Of a DNA stretch of 64,000 nt, positions 11,466 to 22,282 are shown one piece after another (position 1 is the stretch's first letter; the number at the start of each line of letters is the position of its first letter). Below the pieces are notes generated by a model. It saw only the letters and a program-made list of their open reading frames with translations. It searched no databases and had not been told where the DNA came from. Source of the DNA: Favolaschia claudopus (Eukaryota; Basidiomycota; Agaricomycetes; Agaricales; Mycenaceae); contig JAWWNJ010000212.1 of assembly GCA_037176885.1 (NCBI GenBank), forward strand, positions 186,001 through 250,000, read 5' to 3'. Position numbers and translations under genes: made by a program.

Positions 11466-11676
11466 CGGAGACCACGACGTTCTCTACACAAACGCAGTTT
11501 CTTTAGACTTCTTGTCTTGACCACTCGATACGGGCGATACCGAACAGCAAATTACGCTGACATATCCGACTGTATATGAATGAGACCTCTAAAATGCTTT
11601 CTTTCCATAGAAAAAACAATAGGCAATTAGGCATGATTGATTGGTCTCCATCGGCCCCACTGCATCCCCGGTTCTG

Positions 11677-11684
11677 TTTAAATA
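11677..11684 (+). promoter_or_regulatory. TATA-like box
   Basis: TTTAAATA lies about 50 bp upstream of the start codon at 11731, a usual position for a fungal TATA element. Confidence 0.4.
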
Positions 11685-11730
11685 CCGCGAGGATTTCTAT
11701 CTCATTCTCCACCGCAACTGTAATCAGACA

Positions 11731-13088
11731 ATGTTGGGTATGTCACTTCTAACTGTCTTCTTCCTTGCCGCCGCACCTATAGTCACCGCGACCCGACGGG
11801 CAGATGCCCCACCGGGTCCACCCTCTAATCCCTGCCCGCCAACCAACCTCTTAGATACGAGACTCGCCGCTTCCGGAGTAAGCGCGGAGAATGGCTTCAT
11901 GATCGACACTTGCAGCTATGAGACCACTACAACCTTATGTGGTATTTCTGATTGCAAAATACAGTCGGTTATGTGCTCTTATTTCCGCGTTCGTCCCTTT
12001 CTTCTGTCATTTTGGCGGACACTGACAAAAATCTCATAAGTCAACCGGTGGGGCCCCTGTCAGTTCCACCGAGCGCAATCCAAGTTGCCCCATATCAATT
12101 GGAGACCCCGCAGCGCCTGCACGTTGCCCCAGCGTAAACAAGAACCAGGCACCACTGCAGAGTGGTGCTTCGAATGCCGATACGACGGACTGCTTTTATA
12201 CCAAGGAAATCGCTCCGTGTGTCTATACTCCCGTCTGTCAAGCACACTGGTTCAAATGGTCGAGAGTCTAATCACATCCTTAGGAAAACTATTCCAGTGG
12301 CCCCGCAAATTGTCCCCCAGCGCTCTCGTCAGGAGAAGCTCGGTGTGCCTTTTTCAACGGAGACAATGCACTTCTGGATACTGGTGCCTCAAACGCAGAC
12401 ACGACTGACTGCTTCTACTTTAACGAAGTGGCCCCCTGCGTATACACACCGGTGCGTTCACCGGATTCGCGAGATCCCTTGCGTCACACGCCCCATAGGA
12501 GAAACTGTCTAGTGGGCCGGGAAACTGCCCCCTGTCGCGTGTACCTGGGCCGCTGTCCCCCCATTCAACATTGTTTCCCCCCTGATCAAGACAAGAATCA
12601 GGAGGCGTTGGAGGATGGCTCCCAACTTGGTGATTTCTTTACTTGCATCTACTTCAACGCAGAGGACGCTTGCACCTACTCCAACGTATGTTACCACTGA
12701 CTTAAGCCAAACTCTGACCAATTTTGCGGATAGACAGGAGACTTTGTCAATGGCCCATCAAATTGCCCAGAAATAACAATAGCGTCAGTGCCACCAGTGC
12801 ACAGTGTGAGTAATAATATTAATTGTCCGTAGGCCATCACCTGCCCCCACAATTGGAAGGAACATCGAAGTAGACTCCGACCTTACCGAAACCTCTGGAA
12901 AAGGCGTCATTCTGCACCCAGATCTGATCGCACTTTCCATCATGGTGGGAATTAGCCTCGTGGCAGCTCTCGTTTTAGGAATTTGTTATTTCGGCCGGTG
13001 CCGTAATTTCCAGCGCTGCGCCTCACACAACGCAGTTGGAAAAACTGATGCAGCATTGTCACCCCTCATGAAAGATGTCTTAAAATGA
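11731..13088 (+). CDS. Cysteine-rich single-pass membrane protein, 7 exons
   Basis: Exons 11731-11967, 12041-12232, 12284-12451, 12499-12540, 12602-12685, 12734-12783 and 12833-13088 join to 342 codons plus stop without a frame break. All six introns are GT..AG and 47-73 nt. Residues 1-20 form a signal peptide (LLTVFFLAAAPIVTA). Residues 289-311 are one hydrophobic span (LIALSIMVGISLVAALVLG), with a basic RCRNFQRC tail after it, so type I topology is expected. The outer part has four modules, each with cysteines eight residues apart: 61/70, 130/139, 186/195, 228/237 (CSYETTTTLC, CFYTKEIAPC, CFYFNEVAPC, CIYFNAEDAC). Each is followed by an intron and then a GP.NCP or P.CP block. Function is unknown; cell-surface or wall contact would be an inference. 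The 12541-12601 intron has a weak donor (GTACCT), but reading through it gives a stop. Confidence 0.85.
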
Positions 13089-14167
13089 AATACGTCACTG
13101 TACTAACGGCGTGGAGGTTACTGATGGTGACCTGTCACGTGCCTCTTTGCCCGCCAATTCTACCAGATGTACTAATCATGGTGACTTTGGCAAAATATAT
13201 CCTCAATCTGATGAAGTAATCGAACGATTGAATGGATTGTGCTCACGATCAGAAGGATTGAAAGATTTGGTAGTTACTGTACAATCTGATACTCGTAGTG
13301 AGAAAAAGTCATGGACGGTCGGTTCTTTGACCGATCTCGGCCGTCTTTGCACCTTTTTGCATGGTTCCAGGTGCTGGGTGCCTGTTCAAGCCTAGCACAA
13401 CCCCCTAGCCTGCTCGCAAACCGAGGGACCAGACATCAATTATTGCTTTTTATGGTAATTAGTTTGGAGGTAGGCCATTGCGCGGTCCCGTGATGCCAGG
13501 AAAACATTGGAAAAGGTTTGTGCGCACGACAGAGGTAGGGAGGAGAAAATTTGGGCAAAAATGAGCCCAAACGGCAATTTGGGGCAAATTTGCACGGCTG
13601 TTTATAAACTGGTTTATAAACACCTTGTTTACAAACAAAAATAAAAAAAAACCGTTTATAAATGCCCGGGGAATTATAAACAAGACCCTAGGGTGTATGT
13701 AGACTGCATCTGCAACAAATTACTGACCATTACCGAGATCAAAAATCATTGATCTTTGGCTAAAAACAGGCAAACAATCAGACAACTCCGAAATTGAGTT
13801 TTCTATCAATAACTCAGCAAGAATTTTTTTTCACAGAAATACCTCCCACCCGGGGTGTACCTCTAATAAAACTATTGAGATCCAGTGTGGTAGTGGAAAG
13901 CGCGAAGAGCATCGCAGAGTTGGTCAATAACCTCGAGTCGAGAGGCGAGACACACGACACGGTCTTGTCAGTTAAAGCCTGCATCACATAGCATGGGTCG
14001 TTCGTAGGGATCTACTTATCATTCTGAGTTGCATTAATCAGTATTGCTTCTCAACTTTGAACGGAAAGAGTCTTACTTGAGACGAAGTCCACCTGCAGCC
14101 TAGAAAATACGAGTCCGAGACAGTAAACCTGTGTAAAGTCTGAATCAATGTCAAGTGAACACATACA
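13089..14167. other. No gene recognised
   Basis: AT-rich intergenic DNA with short frames only. 13600-13680 holds GTTTATAAA words in both orientations. Confidence 0.4.
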
Positions 14168-14169
14168 TA

Positions 14170-14838
14170 CAGTGGCTGCAGAAAACAATGCAACAAGGCG
14201 TTTCGAGTCATTGACGTGGTCTCTGGGCTCAAACAAAGTGCAGGACATGAAATCTGAGTGAAATGAAAATTTTTGAGCGAACGACCCAATTACCATATAT
14301 GGTAATCGAGCCACAGTGAATTTTTTCATGTGTTTTTTTTTTTTACAGCGCACTTTTCAGCGGTGAACCCTACAGGAAAATAAGCATCATAGGATGAAAG
14401 TACTCCTAAAGACGATCTCAGTCATATCTGACTTTAGTTAGTTTGCTGCCGATTTGAGCCCGTAATAGTTGCTGTAAGATGGCCATTTTGGCCTAAAAAT
14501 GCCAGATTTATTCAAAAAATGACCAAAATGACCATCTTCAAGCAGCCATTGCGGGTCCAAAGCTGTAGGAATCTAGGTAAAGTAACATATGACTGAGGTC
14601 GTATTTGCGAGTACTTTCGACCTATGAAGACCGTTTCTCGGTGGGGTGTATCACTGAAAAGTGCCCTGTTAATAAATCCCTTAAAAAATTCATTACACTC
14701 GAATTACTATATATGGTCATGGGGTAAGTTGCCTAAACAAGTCATTTCACCCGTATTCCATGTCCAAAACTTTGTTTGCATCAAAAGACACACTGAATGC
14801 CCCAGAACCGCTTGGTGCAGTTTTAATGGCGGCCACTG
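14170..14838. mobile_element. Foldback Tc1-like element (669 bp)
   Basis: It is flanked by TA (14168-14169, 14839-14840). The ends are CAGTGGC..GCCACTG, and the arms continue to pair, imperfectly, almost to the centre: ATTACCATATATGGTAAT near 14290 with its partner near 14706, and GAAAGTACTC near 14396 with its partner near 14611. No coding capacity. It shares its end and the inner GGATGAAAGTACT motif with the element at 22679, so the two belong to one family. Confidence 0.7.
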
Positions 14839-14840
14839 TA

Positions 14841-16150
14841 AGAATACTTTGACATCCGCAATATAATCTCAAGTATAATCAACGGAAAGGCATAATCAAT
14901 CCAATACCAAGCAGTTGATTAAAATAAATGCTCACCACATTTGCATAGTTCAAGTTCAAATGATCAAATGACGAAAATATTCTAACTGCTTACAGAGTCA
15001 CCCAGCGGTGTAGAAAAAAAGTCAAGAGCACAAGGAGCAAAAGAGAGGAAGAAATGCAAACAAGACGACTTCAGTGTTCAATATGAGATAGTTTAGTCAA
15101 CGGAAATATGAGAAGGCAAAGACTTGAAAAAGCAGAAGTTTCATAGGAGCAGAGTTGCGGGGAAATAGATTCGTTGGGCAAAGACATCTGTGTGCGAGAT
15201 AGAAACATTCACTCTGTGCTGAATAGCGCACAAATTGAACTTGAGACACGTCAAAGGTAATATTCTTTGAAGTAGATTAGGAAATGTACCTGCGCAGAAG
15301 TTAGTCCCTTTGAATTCAATCCAATATAAGCATAGCTGAGAAAGAGTATACTTCATCAATGTTAACTTCCCTGCGCGAGAAATTGTTAGAAGTAATGATG
15401 AGCCCTGCAAGAACATACATTTCTACATCCCAGCCTTACACAAGAGGTTTCTGTGTCTTATGACAAGCAGAAATGAACAAAAAAAAAGGTGGAGGGCAGA
15501 GCAAGCATAAATCAGCCTACCGAAAGTTATTCGCTTAGCTGTGATGGAGTCAATTAGGTTGTTGAAAAATTAAAGAAGGTCTAGCTAAAGTACTGATTAA
15601 CGTACAGGGATAACAGAGACATGAATGTAGTGTGAATTCTATCATCTTGGTATTTTATGAGTGGTTTTGTGAATAAAGAAGGGCAAAAAGGGGAAGATTT
15701 GGCCCATGGGGACATATGTATCTGAGGTGAAGAGCCAGGTTACTAAAGATTCCGGCCCTCTGACTTTCATAATTGCATTGTTTTGGTGCAGTCCCAGACT
15801 ATCCGAGTGCTCCTAGTGAGTGTAGGATTGAGAGTGAAGTCAAGTCAGACCACGAATGTCATTAAAGAGTTTGGATTATGAGGATTTTCCAAAAGGCAGC
15901 ACACTGGGACAGAAAAATTCTTCATAGATCAGAAGAAGGTGTAAAAAAATTCAGAGAATGCCCAGCAACTCTAAGCGACCGCGAAGAACTACTTACTTAC
16001 ATGAGGGGTTATAGAAGCCAGGGATCTGGCCCGGCTCCATCACTGATGAACTGATGGCAACCGTGACATCATGTGAACGAAGTTGAACTTCAAGTGCGCA
16101 CCCCATAACTTCGACCGGTACTGCACTTCAAGTATGAAGTTGGAGTCGAA
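14841..16150. other. No gene recognised
   Basis: AT-rich intergenic DNA. The longest minus-strand frame (15141-15416) has no recognisable features. Confidence 0.4.
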
Positions 16151-16151
16151 A

Positions 16152-16525
16152 TCTTCATGCTCTTCATACCGCTCAACTTCCGGCTGCAAACTACAGAAAG
16201 CTCGAATATTTAATGAAAAATGAGGTCATAGTTTGCGAAGAGCCATTGGAGCCATTGATTCTGAAATGGCTACCGATTTCCGCATCAGGAAAGTTTGATG
16301 GGCTACACTTGCATGTCGAACTCAAGAGCTACTTGGAATGAAATTTGGATGCTCAGACCGTGCGTAGCTACTGCCAGTACGCTGGAATCTGGACACTTGC
16401 GTAGCCATTAGCCATTCAATGGCTGCATCGCAAACAGGCTAATGTCTTCATACTCCTCGTCCCGCTCAACTTCCGATTGGAAACTACAGATCAAAGCTCG
16501 AATATTTAATGAAAAATGAGGTCAT
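16152..16525 (+). repeat. Direct repeat pair of ~80 bp
   Basis: 16152-16230 and 16444-16525 share most of their bases, including CCGCTCAACTTCCG and CTCGAATATTTAATGAAAAA, separated by ~210 bp. A weaker relative lies at 19196-19375. The spacing and AT content suggest a decayed non-coding repeat. Confidence 0.55.
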
Positions 16526-16650
16526 ATGCTTAAATTTACTTTGCTTGTACTTTTACTTTCAAGGTTTGCTTCCCCAGCGAAAAGCAACGTAACGTACATT
16601 TTGGCAGGACACGTAAGTTTTGACAAGTAACTTGAGTAAGGCTCCAACCG

Positions 16651-16796
16651 GGGAACTTCTCCATTCCGAGCGTGATGGCAAAACGGTCCAGGTTCCCACG
16701 GTGAGTCATTGTTTTACCCTTCCCCAAGGGGAAATCCCTCGGCCGGGGAAAACGCGTTTTCGGCACCCAGAAAAGCCTCGGAATGACCGATTTTTC
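16651..16796 (+). repeat. Single ~146-bp unit of the 20856-21466 repeat
   Basis: Starts GGGAACTTCTCCATTCCGAG and ends CCTCGGAATGACCGATTTTTC-like, the same unit that is arrayed at 20856-21466. The subterminal CATTCCGAG and CTCGGAATG are inverted to each other. Confidence 0.8.
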
Positions 16797-17032
16797 ACCC
16801 CCACGCCGTTAGTACATTTGGCCCTATCACCTGATTTCGGATTTTCCGACAATTACGGTTGCCCCACGTGATTTAGCCTTTTCGAGACTACGCTCACTCA
16901 ATGCTGCGATCTGACTCTGCCCTCCTAATGACAACAACTAGAATAATCAATTATTCAAGTTATAAAAACAAGAAGTTCCCTGTTCCGTGGCTCGGTAGGC
17001 TTTCTTTTGTGATCGGTAAGTACTCTGGCAGG

Positions 17033-17284
17033 AGTCTCGGAGGAGCTGGAAGGGACTGCCGTGATCAAGCGTCTGCGACTTGAGGTGGACGACGTAACCT
17101 TTATCAATGGCCCATCCGGCGGTGCTACTGGACCACCAGTTACTCCGGCCCCAGCTACCAGCAGCAGCGGTATGTATTCTTTACCTCTAACCCAGCTCTG
17201 TAGCTCATTATGCCTTTAGGTCAGAGCCGCTTCTCTAGCTATTCCCGGAAGCGTGCCCGGGTCGAGGATGCACCTCCAACCTGA
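17033..17284 (+). pseudogene. C-terminal exons of an unrecognised gene
   Basis: Two exons joined by a 50-nt GT..AG intron (17170-17219) give a C-terminus with LRLEVDDVTFINGPSGG, a Thr/Ser/Pro-rich stretch and a final RKRARVED string that looks like a nuclear localisation signal, stop at 17284. The 5' part is missing or not recognisable. It sits head-to-tail with a Helitron Rep remnant on the other strand and may be a captured gene fragment. I do not recognise the family. Confidence 0.35.
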
Positions 17285-17461
17285 ACCTAAGCGAAAGGTG
17301 TGTCAGGGGAATTCCCCGGCTTCCCCGGCCTGCTACACTGTAACACTAACCCATACAACAGTCACACATATAGCGCCCATCGGGCAGCAGCACAACGATA
17401 TGCGCTGCCTCGGCCCGAAGATGAGTGATTTTGAGCACCTGTGTTGGGACTAATCCCTAAT

Positions 17462-17509
17462 TCTTAAGAATACGGAGACGTTTCCCGTGCTCACGTCCTA
17501 CGAAGATTT
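17462..17509. repeat. 48-bp segment identical to 38313-38360
   Basis: TCTTAAGAATACGGAGACG and the following bases up to CGAAGATTT occur identically at both places. Here it abuts the broken 3' end of the Helitron Rep frame. At 38313 it lies upstream of Ty3 element 1. It may be an LTR or Helitron-end remnant. Confidence 0.7.
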
Positions 17510-18591
17510 TCTCCATACATGGTGCACGCGGATTGAGAGCGCTGTACGGTCTCAAACAGCAGGGGCTCCCGATCAGGGTCCGGCCACTTCGCGGAGATTA
17601 TCGAGTCGATGTCGTCGGGGTTGAGCAGTTTCCAGGGACGCTCCAAAAATGAGCATGTGCATGTGAGGTAGCCCGCGTTTCTGAAATTCAATTGTGTAGA
17701 CGTAAGCAGCGCACTCCCCGAAAATCCCCTGGGTGTGAATTTCTTGAACGATGAGTTTTTTCTTCATATGGAAGACGCGCGCAACCAGATCAGGACGATC
17801 ATAGGATGTCTGTCCTGGGAGGAGAGCACGCGTGATCTCGGGCCATTGTGGATTCGCTGTTACAGTAATGAAGAGGTCGACCTGTAAGATTTAAGCATAT
17901 AAACAAAATCATTTCACCTTTCGATAATAACGCGCTATAGCCATCGCATCCTGAAATCGCTGTTGCATGTGCCGTGGACCTCCAATATATGAAGAAGGGA
18001 AGATGAAGCGCTGCCCGAGGTTCAAGTCACCATCACGATTCGACACAGCGTCTTCCAATCCGTTGTAAAGAGAAGCCCGCATCTGTTTCTGGTTATACCG
18101 GTAATAGTTGAGGCGGTTCTGGGTGCTTTCTTCTCATGTGATGCGACGTGGTGTCATTACATCTGCAAACTGCTGTAAACAGAAAGTCATGTGCATTCTT
18201 TTACCTGGAGCACCCGAGACGCGTTTGATTGCGAATGGTTTTGAGTATGGGGAGGTTCTACAGTAGATCAGAAACATAGATTAGTATTGGAAAAAACAGC
18301 AACGCACCGTTATCAATATCCATCTGATATTCCTTCGCTCTGCGCTCGTTGAGACGTCTCGCTTGCTGACCTCGAACGCGGGAAGCATTCGGCGGAGGAC
18401 GTGGAAGAGCATTTTTCTTCTCGTTCTTGACGTTCGCGTTCTCTACGGCGCCGTTGAGCAGCGGATGGCGCGCTAGAAGCCGAAGGAGCTGCTGTGGATT
18501 TTTCACTGTTACCACCGAGACAGCCAGTGTTTGGATTGGGAACACGACGGCGGTGCGGGCTCCCTTCTGCGTTGATGCGTATGTCTCTCAA
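17495..18591 (-). pseudogene. Helitron replication initiator (Rep) remnant
   Basis: Read on the minus strand, a Ser/Arg-rich N-terminal region (18258-18591) is followed by the conserved Helitron N-domain (RLNYYRYNQKQ, then SSYIGGPRHMQQRFQDAMAI at about 17960), a 36-nt intron at 17882-17917, and VDLFITVTANPQWPEITRAL. The HUH motif KRGLPHMHMLIF is present, then a frame change near 17690 (LNPDDIDSIISAKWPDPD lies in another frame). The frame breaks off in the 48-bp repeat at 17509. The second-tyrosine region and the Pif1-type helicase are missing. The intact family would nick and transfer single-stranded DNA for rolling-circle transposition; this copy cannot. Confidence 0.8.
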
Positions 18592-18639
18592 AACTTGGCG
18601 CTCAGCTTGATGATGTCGGCGAGGGGTACATAGACAAAA

Positions 18640-19180
18640 AATTATTTCTTTCCAAGCCGTTCAGGTGACAGCTGACTGCCCAGCGGAGGTGTTGAAATAG
18701 TAATTCCTTGGAACCTTAGCATCTAGCTGATCAACTTGACGCAATACAATAATATTTCTTGGCCAGCTGAGTAGCTAACAGCTCACAGCCCATCATAGCT
18801 AGTATAATATTAATTCGCCTAGGTTGTTAGCACTCAGCTAGTTATTGAGGTTGAAAGCAATAATACTTGTTCACCTGCATGACTGGTCTGAGCTGTTCAG
18901 CAACACAGAAAACATCTTGCCTTGACAGATGGTATCAGCTGTCCAAGTGAATAATAATATTGGACCTAGTCCCTTGGAGTCAGCTGATGGACCCTGTAGA
19001 GCCCAATATTATTATTGCGGCTAAATCTTGAGCAAGAGCTCATTGCCAAGAAGAATATTTGTTGCCTGTCTGACTAGCGATGAGCTGGTGAAGGAAATAA
19101 ATATTTTTGTACCTGTGACTCAGGATACAGCTATCAAAGAAGTGGCACCTATAATAATATTATCTTCCTTAGAGCCCGTT
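18640..19180. repeat. Degenerate ~60-bp-spaced repeat
   Basis: AATAATATT-type words recur about every 50-60 bp (near 18750, 18812, 18868, 18950, 19008, 19050, 19100, 19152), with AGCTGA/CAGCTG words between them. This looks like a decayed tandem repeat. It could also be chance in AT-rich DNA. Confidence 0.3.
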
Positions 19181-19642
19181 CGGATCATCCTCACTGGAGT
19201 TGAACTTCGACTAAAAGTTCAACTTCCGGATGCAACTTCCATTTTAGGAAATTCTTCTCATCGTTGAACTTGGCCGAAAACTTCCGGCCGACGACAAAAC
19301 TAACCTCAAATGTTCCGTCTGACACCTCATTTGGGCCGAAACTAGAATATTTAACGAGAAATGAATTTATATTTTGTAGTACTGTATGTATTGTAGTATC
19401 TAATACGGAAACTGTGGAGATAAGGCTTGCTTTACACTAAATTCCGCCCACCTCGCTCGGCTTTTCAGTGCACAAAGTCGGCGGTACAGACACTTCGCGA
19501 GGGGGTGTCTGTCAGGATTGTCAGCTCAAAATTTGGCCCACGGGAAAATAACTATAATAATAGTCATTCAGTGACTGACAATTATTTGTCAGTCAGCTGA
19601 CAATTTAATTGTCATGTCCGTGAACCCTAAATTCCAAGTCTT

Positions 19643-19721
19643 ACAAGCTTTAGGTCCCTGCCTCCGGCACGGCCGACTCGCTGCGCTCGCCGGCCTCCCT
19701 CCGTTCGGTCACACAGCTTGT
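19643..19721 (+). repeat. Cloverleaf-like GC-rich repeat, copy A (79 bp)
   Basis: Closed by ACAAGCT..AGCTTGT. Inside are GCCTCCGGC and TCGCTGCGCTCGC, as in copies B (20556), C (48544) and D (49731). It is followed by GGGGCTGGCCGCCCC, a further hairpin. The most diverged copy. Confidence 0.65.
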
Positions 19722-19893
19722 TGGGGCTGGCCGCCCCAAACCCCCGCTGCGCTCGCTCCGCTCGCGACGCTCTAGTACGATCTCAACATCTCGACATTGA
19801 CCCCCGTGATTCTCTGTCAAAAGTCACGCGACTGATGGCCTGGCCCTATAGGATAAAAATTGGTAGGTTGGTCGAATTTATCGGGCGCAACCG

Positions 19894-19975
19894 ACGACGT
19901 GGCAGTCACGTGTTGCGCTCCATTGTTGGGCGAACGGAATAACTAATGGAGCGCACCACGTGACTGACACGTCGT
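19894..19975. repeat. Long hairpin, 31-bp arms
   Basis: ACGACGTGGCAGTCACGTG and the bases to 19924 pair with 19945-19975, 29 of 31 positions matching, around a 20-nt loop. The arms contain CACGTG and TCACGTG words. No function is evident. Confidence 0.8.
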
Positions 19976-20555
19976 GAGCCTTCAAGTACTTATGATAGCG
20001 CGAACTTCGTGACAAGCCAGATACCTAATTTGGAATTGTTACTGTGCCCTCAGTTTTTTACCCCAGTTGCATTGAAACTGCGCAGAAATGACCATAAGAA
20101 GGAAGACTAGAGATCCCTCGGGCCAAAAGTCTCAAAATCCACAGAATCATTTCTTCTTCCACGGATTTCGCGCTTTCGGTCCGGGCCGAGACATAGCCGG
20201 CTGTACGATGCCATCAGCGCACTCAAATGTCTGCCGCACCCACTGAATCTTCACCGAATCTCAACCAAATCCAAGGGACTTCTGCTATGAATGTTTGCTG
20301 GGGTCAGAAATGAGCTACTGGCTAACTTCACGCAATAATTTGATGTCTTTTCCCCCAAAATCACAAGTTAGGTACACACACTTTTGAAATTTTGCGCAAA
20401 AATTTCGCGCTTTTCTAACCCTAGACTAGGGTTTCTCCGTTTTCTCTGAAATGCGAATTTTGCCTATAAAACCCACCCCAAGTCCTGCTAAATCTCAAGT
20501 TTCAAAGAATTTTGGCCAAAATTCCGGCTTGATATGAAGTTGTGTCTGCTATCAT

Positions 20556-20634
20556 ACAAGCTTAAGCACCCCGCCTTCGGCAGGGCCGACTCGCTGCGCT
20601 CGCGTCCCTCCCTACGCGCTGGTGCACAGCTTGT
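20556..20634 (+). repeat. Cloverleaf-like GC-rich repeat, copy B (79 bp)
   Basis: Closed by ACAAGCT..AGCTTGT, with GCCTTCGGC inside. It continues into GGGGCTCCGCCCC and a further GGCGCCG..CGGCGCC hairpin (20677-20722) and ends near CTTGTGTTTTCATGTA (20830-20845). A partial relative, from GGCGCCG to the same end, lies at 50229-50358. Confidence 0.7.
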
Positions 20635-20855
20635 CGGGGCTCCGCCCCAAACCCCGCGCGGATTTTTTGCCCTCGGCGCCGCACTACCGCTCCGCCTGCA
20701 CTCGCGGTGCGCGGCGCCGTCGGGAAGGTTCGTGGGAACCGGGAGCAACATCTCGACACGTGGCAGCGACATGTCGACATGGTCCCGTGGTTTCGTGTCA
20801 AAGTCACGTTACTTTTCACGTGTCCTGATCCTTGTGTTTTCATGTACGAGCTATG

Positions 20856-21466
20856 GAAAAATCGGTCATTCCGAGGCTTTTCTGGGTGCCGAAAACGCGT
20901 TTTCCCGGCCGAGGGATTTCCCCTTGGAGAAGGGAAGACAATGACCCACCGTGGGAATCTCGACCGTTTTGCCATCACCCTCGGAATGGAGAAGTTCCCG
21001 GTTGCTCTCTAGGGAACTTCTCCATTCCGAGGGTGATGGCAAAACGGTCGAGATTCCCACGGTTGGGTTCATTGTCTTCCCTTCTCCAAGGGGAAATTCC
21101 TCGGCCGGGGGGAAAACGCGTTTTCGGCACCCAGAAAAGCCTCGGAATGACCGATTTTTCAAGATGAGATGGGGAACTTCTCCATTCCGAGGGTGATGGC
21201 AAAACGGTCGAGATTCCCACGGTGGGTCATTGTCTTCCCTTCTCCAAGGGGAAATCCCTCGGCCGGGAAAACGCGTTTTCGGCACCCAGAAAAGCCTCGG
21301 AATGACCGATTTTTCGAGATGGGGAACTTCTCCATTCCGAGGGTGATGGCAAAACGGTCGAGATTCCCACGGTGGGTCATTGTCTTCCCTTCTCCAAGGG
21401 GGAAATCCTCGGCCGGGAAAACGCGTTTTTCGGCACCCAGAAAAGCCTCGGAATGACCGATTTTTC
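20856..21466. repeat. Array of four ~146-bp units, the first inverted
   Basis: Unit 1 is in inverse orientation (20856-20999); units 2-4 are direct (21012-21160, 21172-21315, 21322-21466). All share GGGAACTTCTCCATTCCGAG at one end and CGGAATGACCGATTTTTC at the other, plus CTCGGCCGGG and AACGCGTTTTCGG inside. The whole block therefore ends in the same inverted terminus, GAAAAATCGGTCATTCCGAG. Units are more than 95% alike. It could be a MITE that multiplied in place or a young satellite seed. Many overlapping open frames here are products of the repetition. Confidence 0.85.
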
Positions 21467-21548
21467 CTCTACCTTACGTGGTGATTGTTTGTTTCCCAGC
21501 GTATCATGTGACTGACACGTGCGTATGGGAAAACAAACCGAGTGCCAG

Positions 21549-21585
21549 TTCCGCGACTCCCGTACTGAGTACGGGAGTCGCGGAA
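21549..21585. repeat. Perfect 37-bp palindrome
   Basis: TTCCGCGACTCCCGTACT, one central G, then its exact complement. A second inverted pair (GTTTGTTTCCCA near 21488 and TGGGAAAACAAAC near 21527) lies just upstream. Confidence 0.85.
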
Positions 21586-22282
21586 TCCAGCCAAATGGGG
21601 ACTTCCAACAATGCTAGCATTTCATTGATCTGAATTTCATGAACACGAGAGGTACCATACAAAAGCAACCGCATCAGGGACCCGATAACCTGGTCAGAGG
21701 TCGGAAAAGTGGGTTTCATGGCACGTTCGGGGAATCCGGTCACTCAACCCTTAGCATTTTGTATTGACGGTAAAAGATGATGTAAGTCAACCACTGATCT
21801 ACTCCCTCATTTTATATGCTCTCAGAGACCTCTGTGACCTCGCTGCTACACCAATTGAGGTTTCCTGGTATGTTTTAACTCTGCCTGGCCCCAATTGTGC
21901 AGCAAAAAATACAATTTAAATTTAAATAACGGTGGTAAGGCCGACAAGCGGCACAGCCCGCTACCGTTGAACACAATAAGTATTAAGTATTAAATTGATG
22001 TGCGATAAGTAGGGCGAAGTGTACGACAAACTGTATATGCAAAAGAATGTAATGAAGACACCTGGTTCCGAGTCATTGTAGGTGTATTTCGACAGGTAAA
22101 TTAGTGACGGGACTTCTTGGTAGGACTAGATTTAAAGGTGGTGAAGGCAGCGCCGACACGTTCGTCCGCCTCGGGCTCTCAACCACGCTTACGAGGAGTC
22201 CGATGCATCGAGGCATGACTGAGCAGCGCAAGCGCATTGCGAGGCATGGACTGGGAAGGAAGGTAAGAAGCTGTTACGAGTA

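Noticed and set aside
12541..12601. Frameshift in the membrane-protein gene
   Set aside because: A 61-nt GT..AG intron with a good branch sequence explains the frame change and gives a sensible module.
12806..12832. 27-nt intron with a perfect GTGAGT donor in the membrane-protein gene
   Set aside because: Too short, and it breaks the frame to the membrane span. A 49-nt intron from 12784 (GTCAGT) keeps the frame.
17301..17340. LTR start of the TGTCAGGGGAA family (also at 35126)
   Set aside because: Only about 11-17 bp match and the rest of the LTR is absent. Probably a scrap or chance.
20534..21456. Many long overlapping frames on both strands
   Set aside because: They are products of the inverted and direct ~146-bp units, reading the same repeat in several frames.
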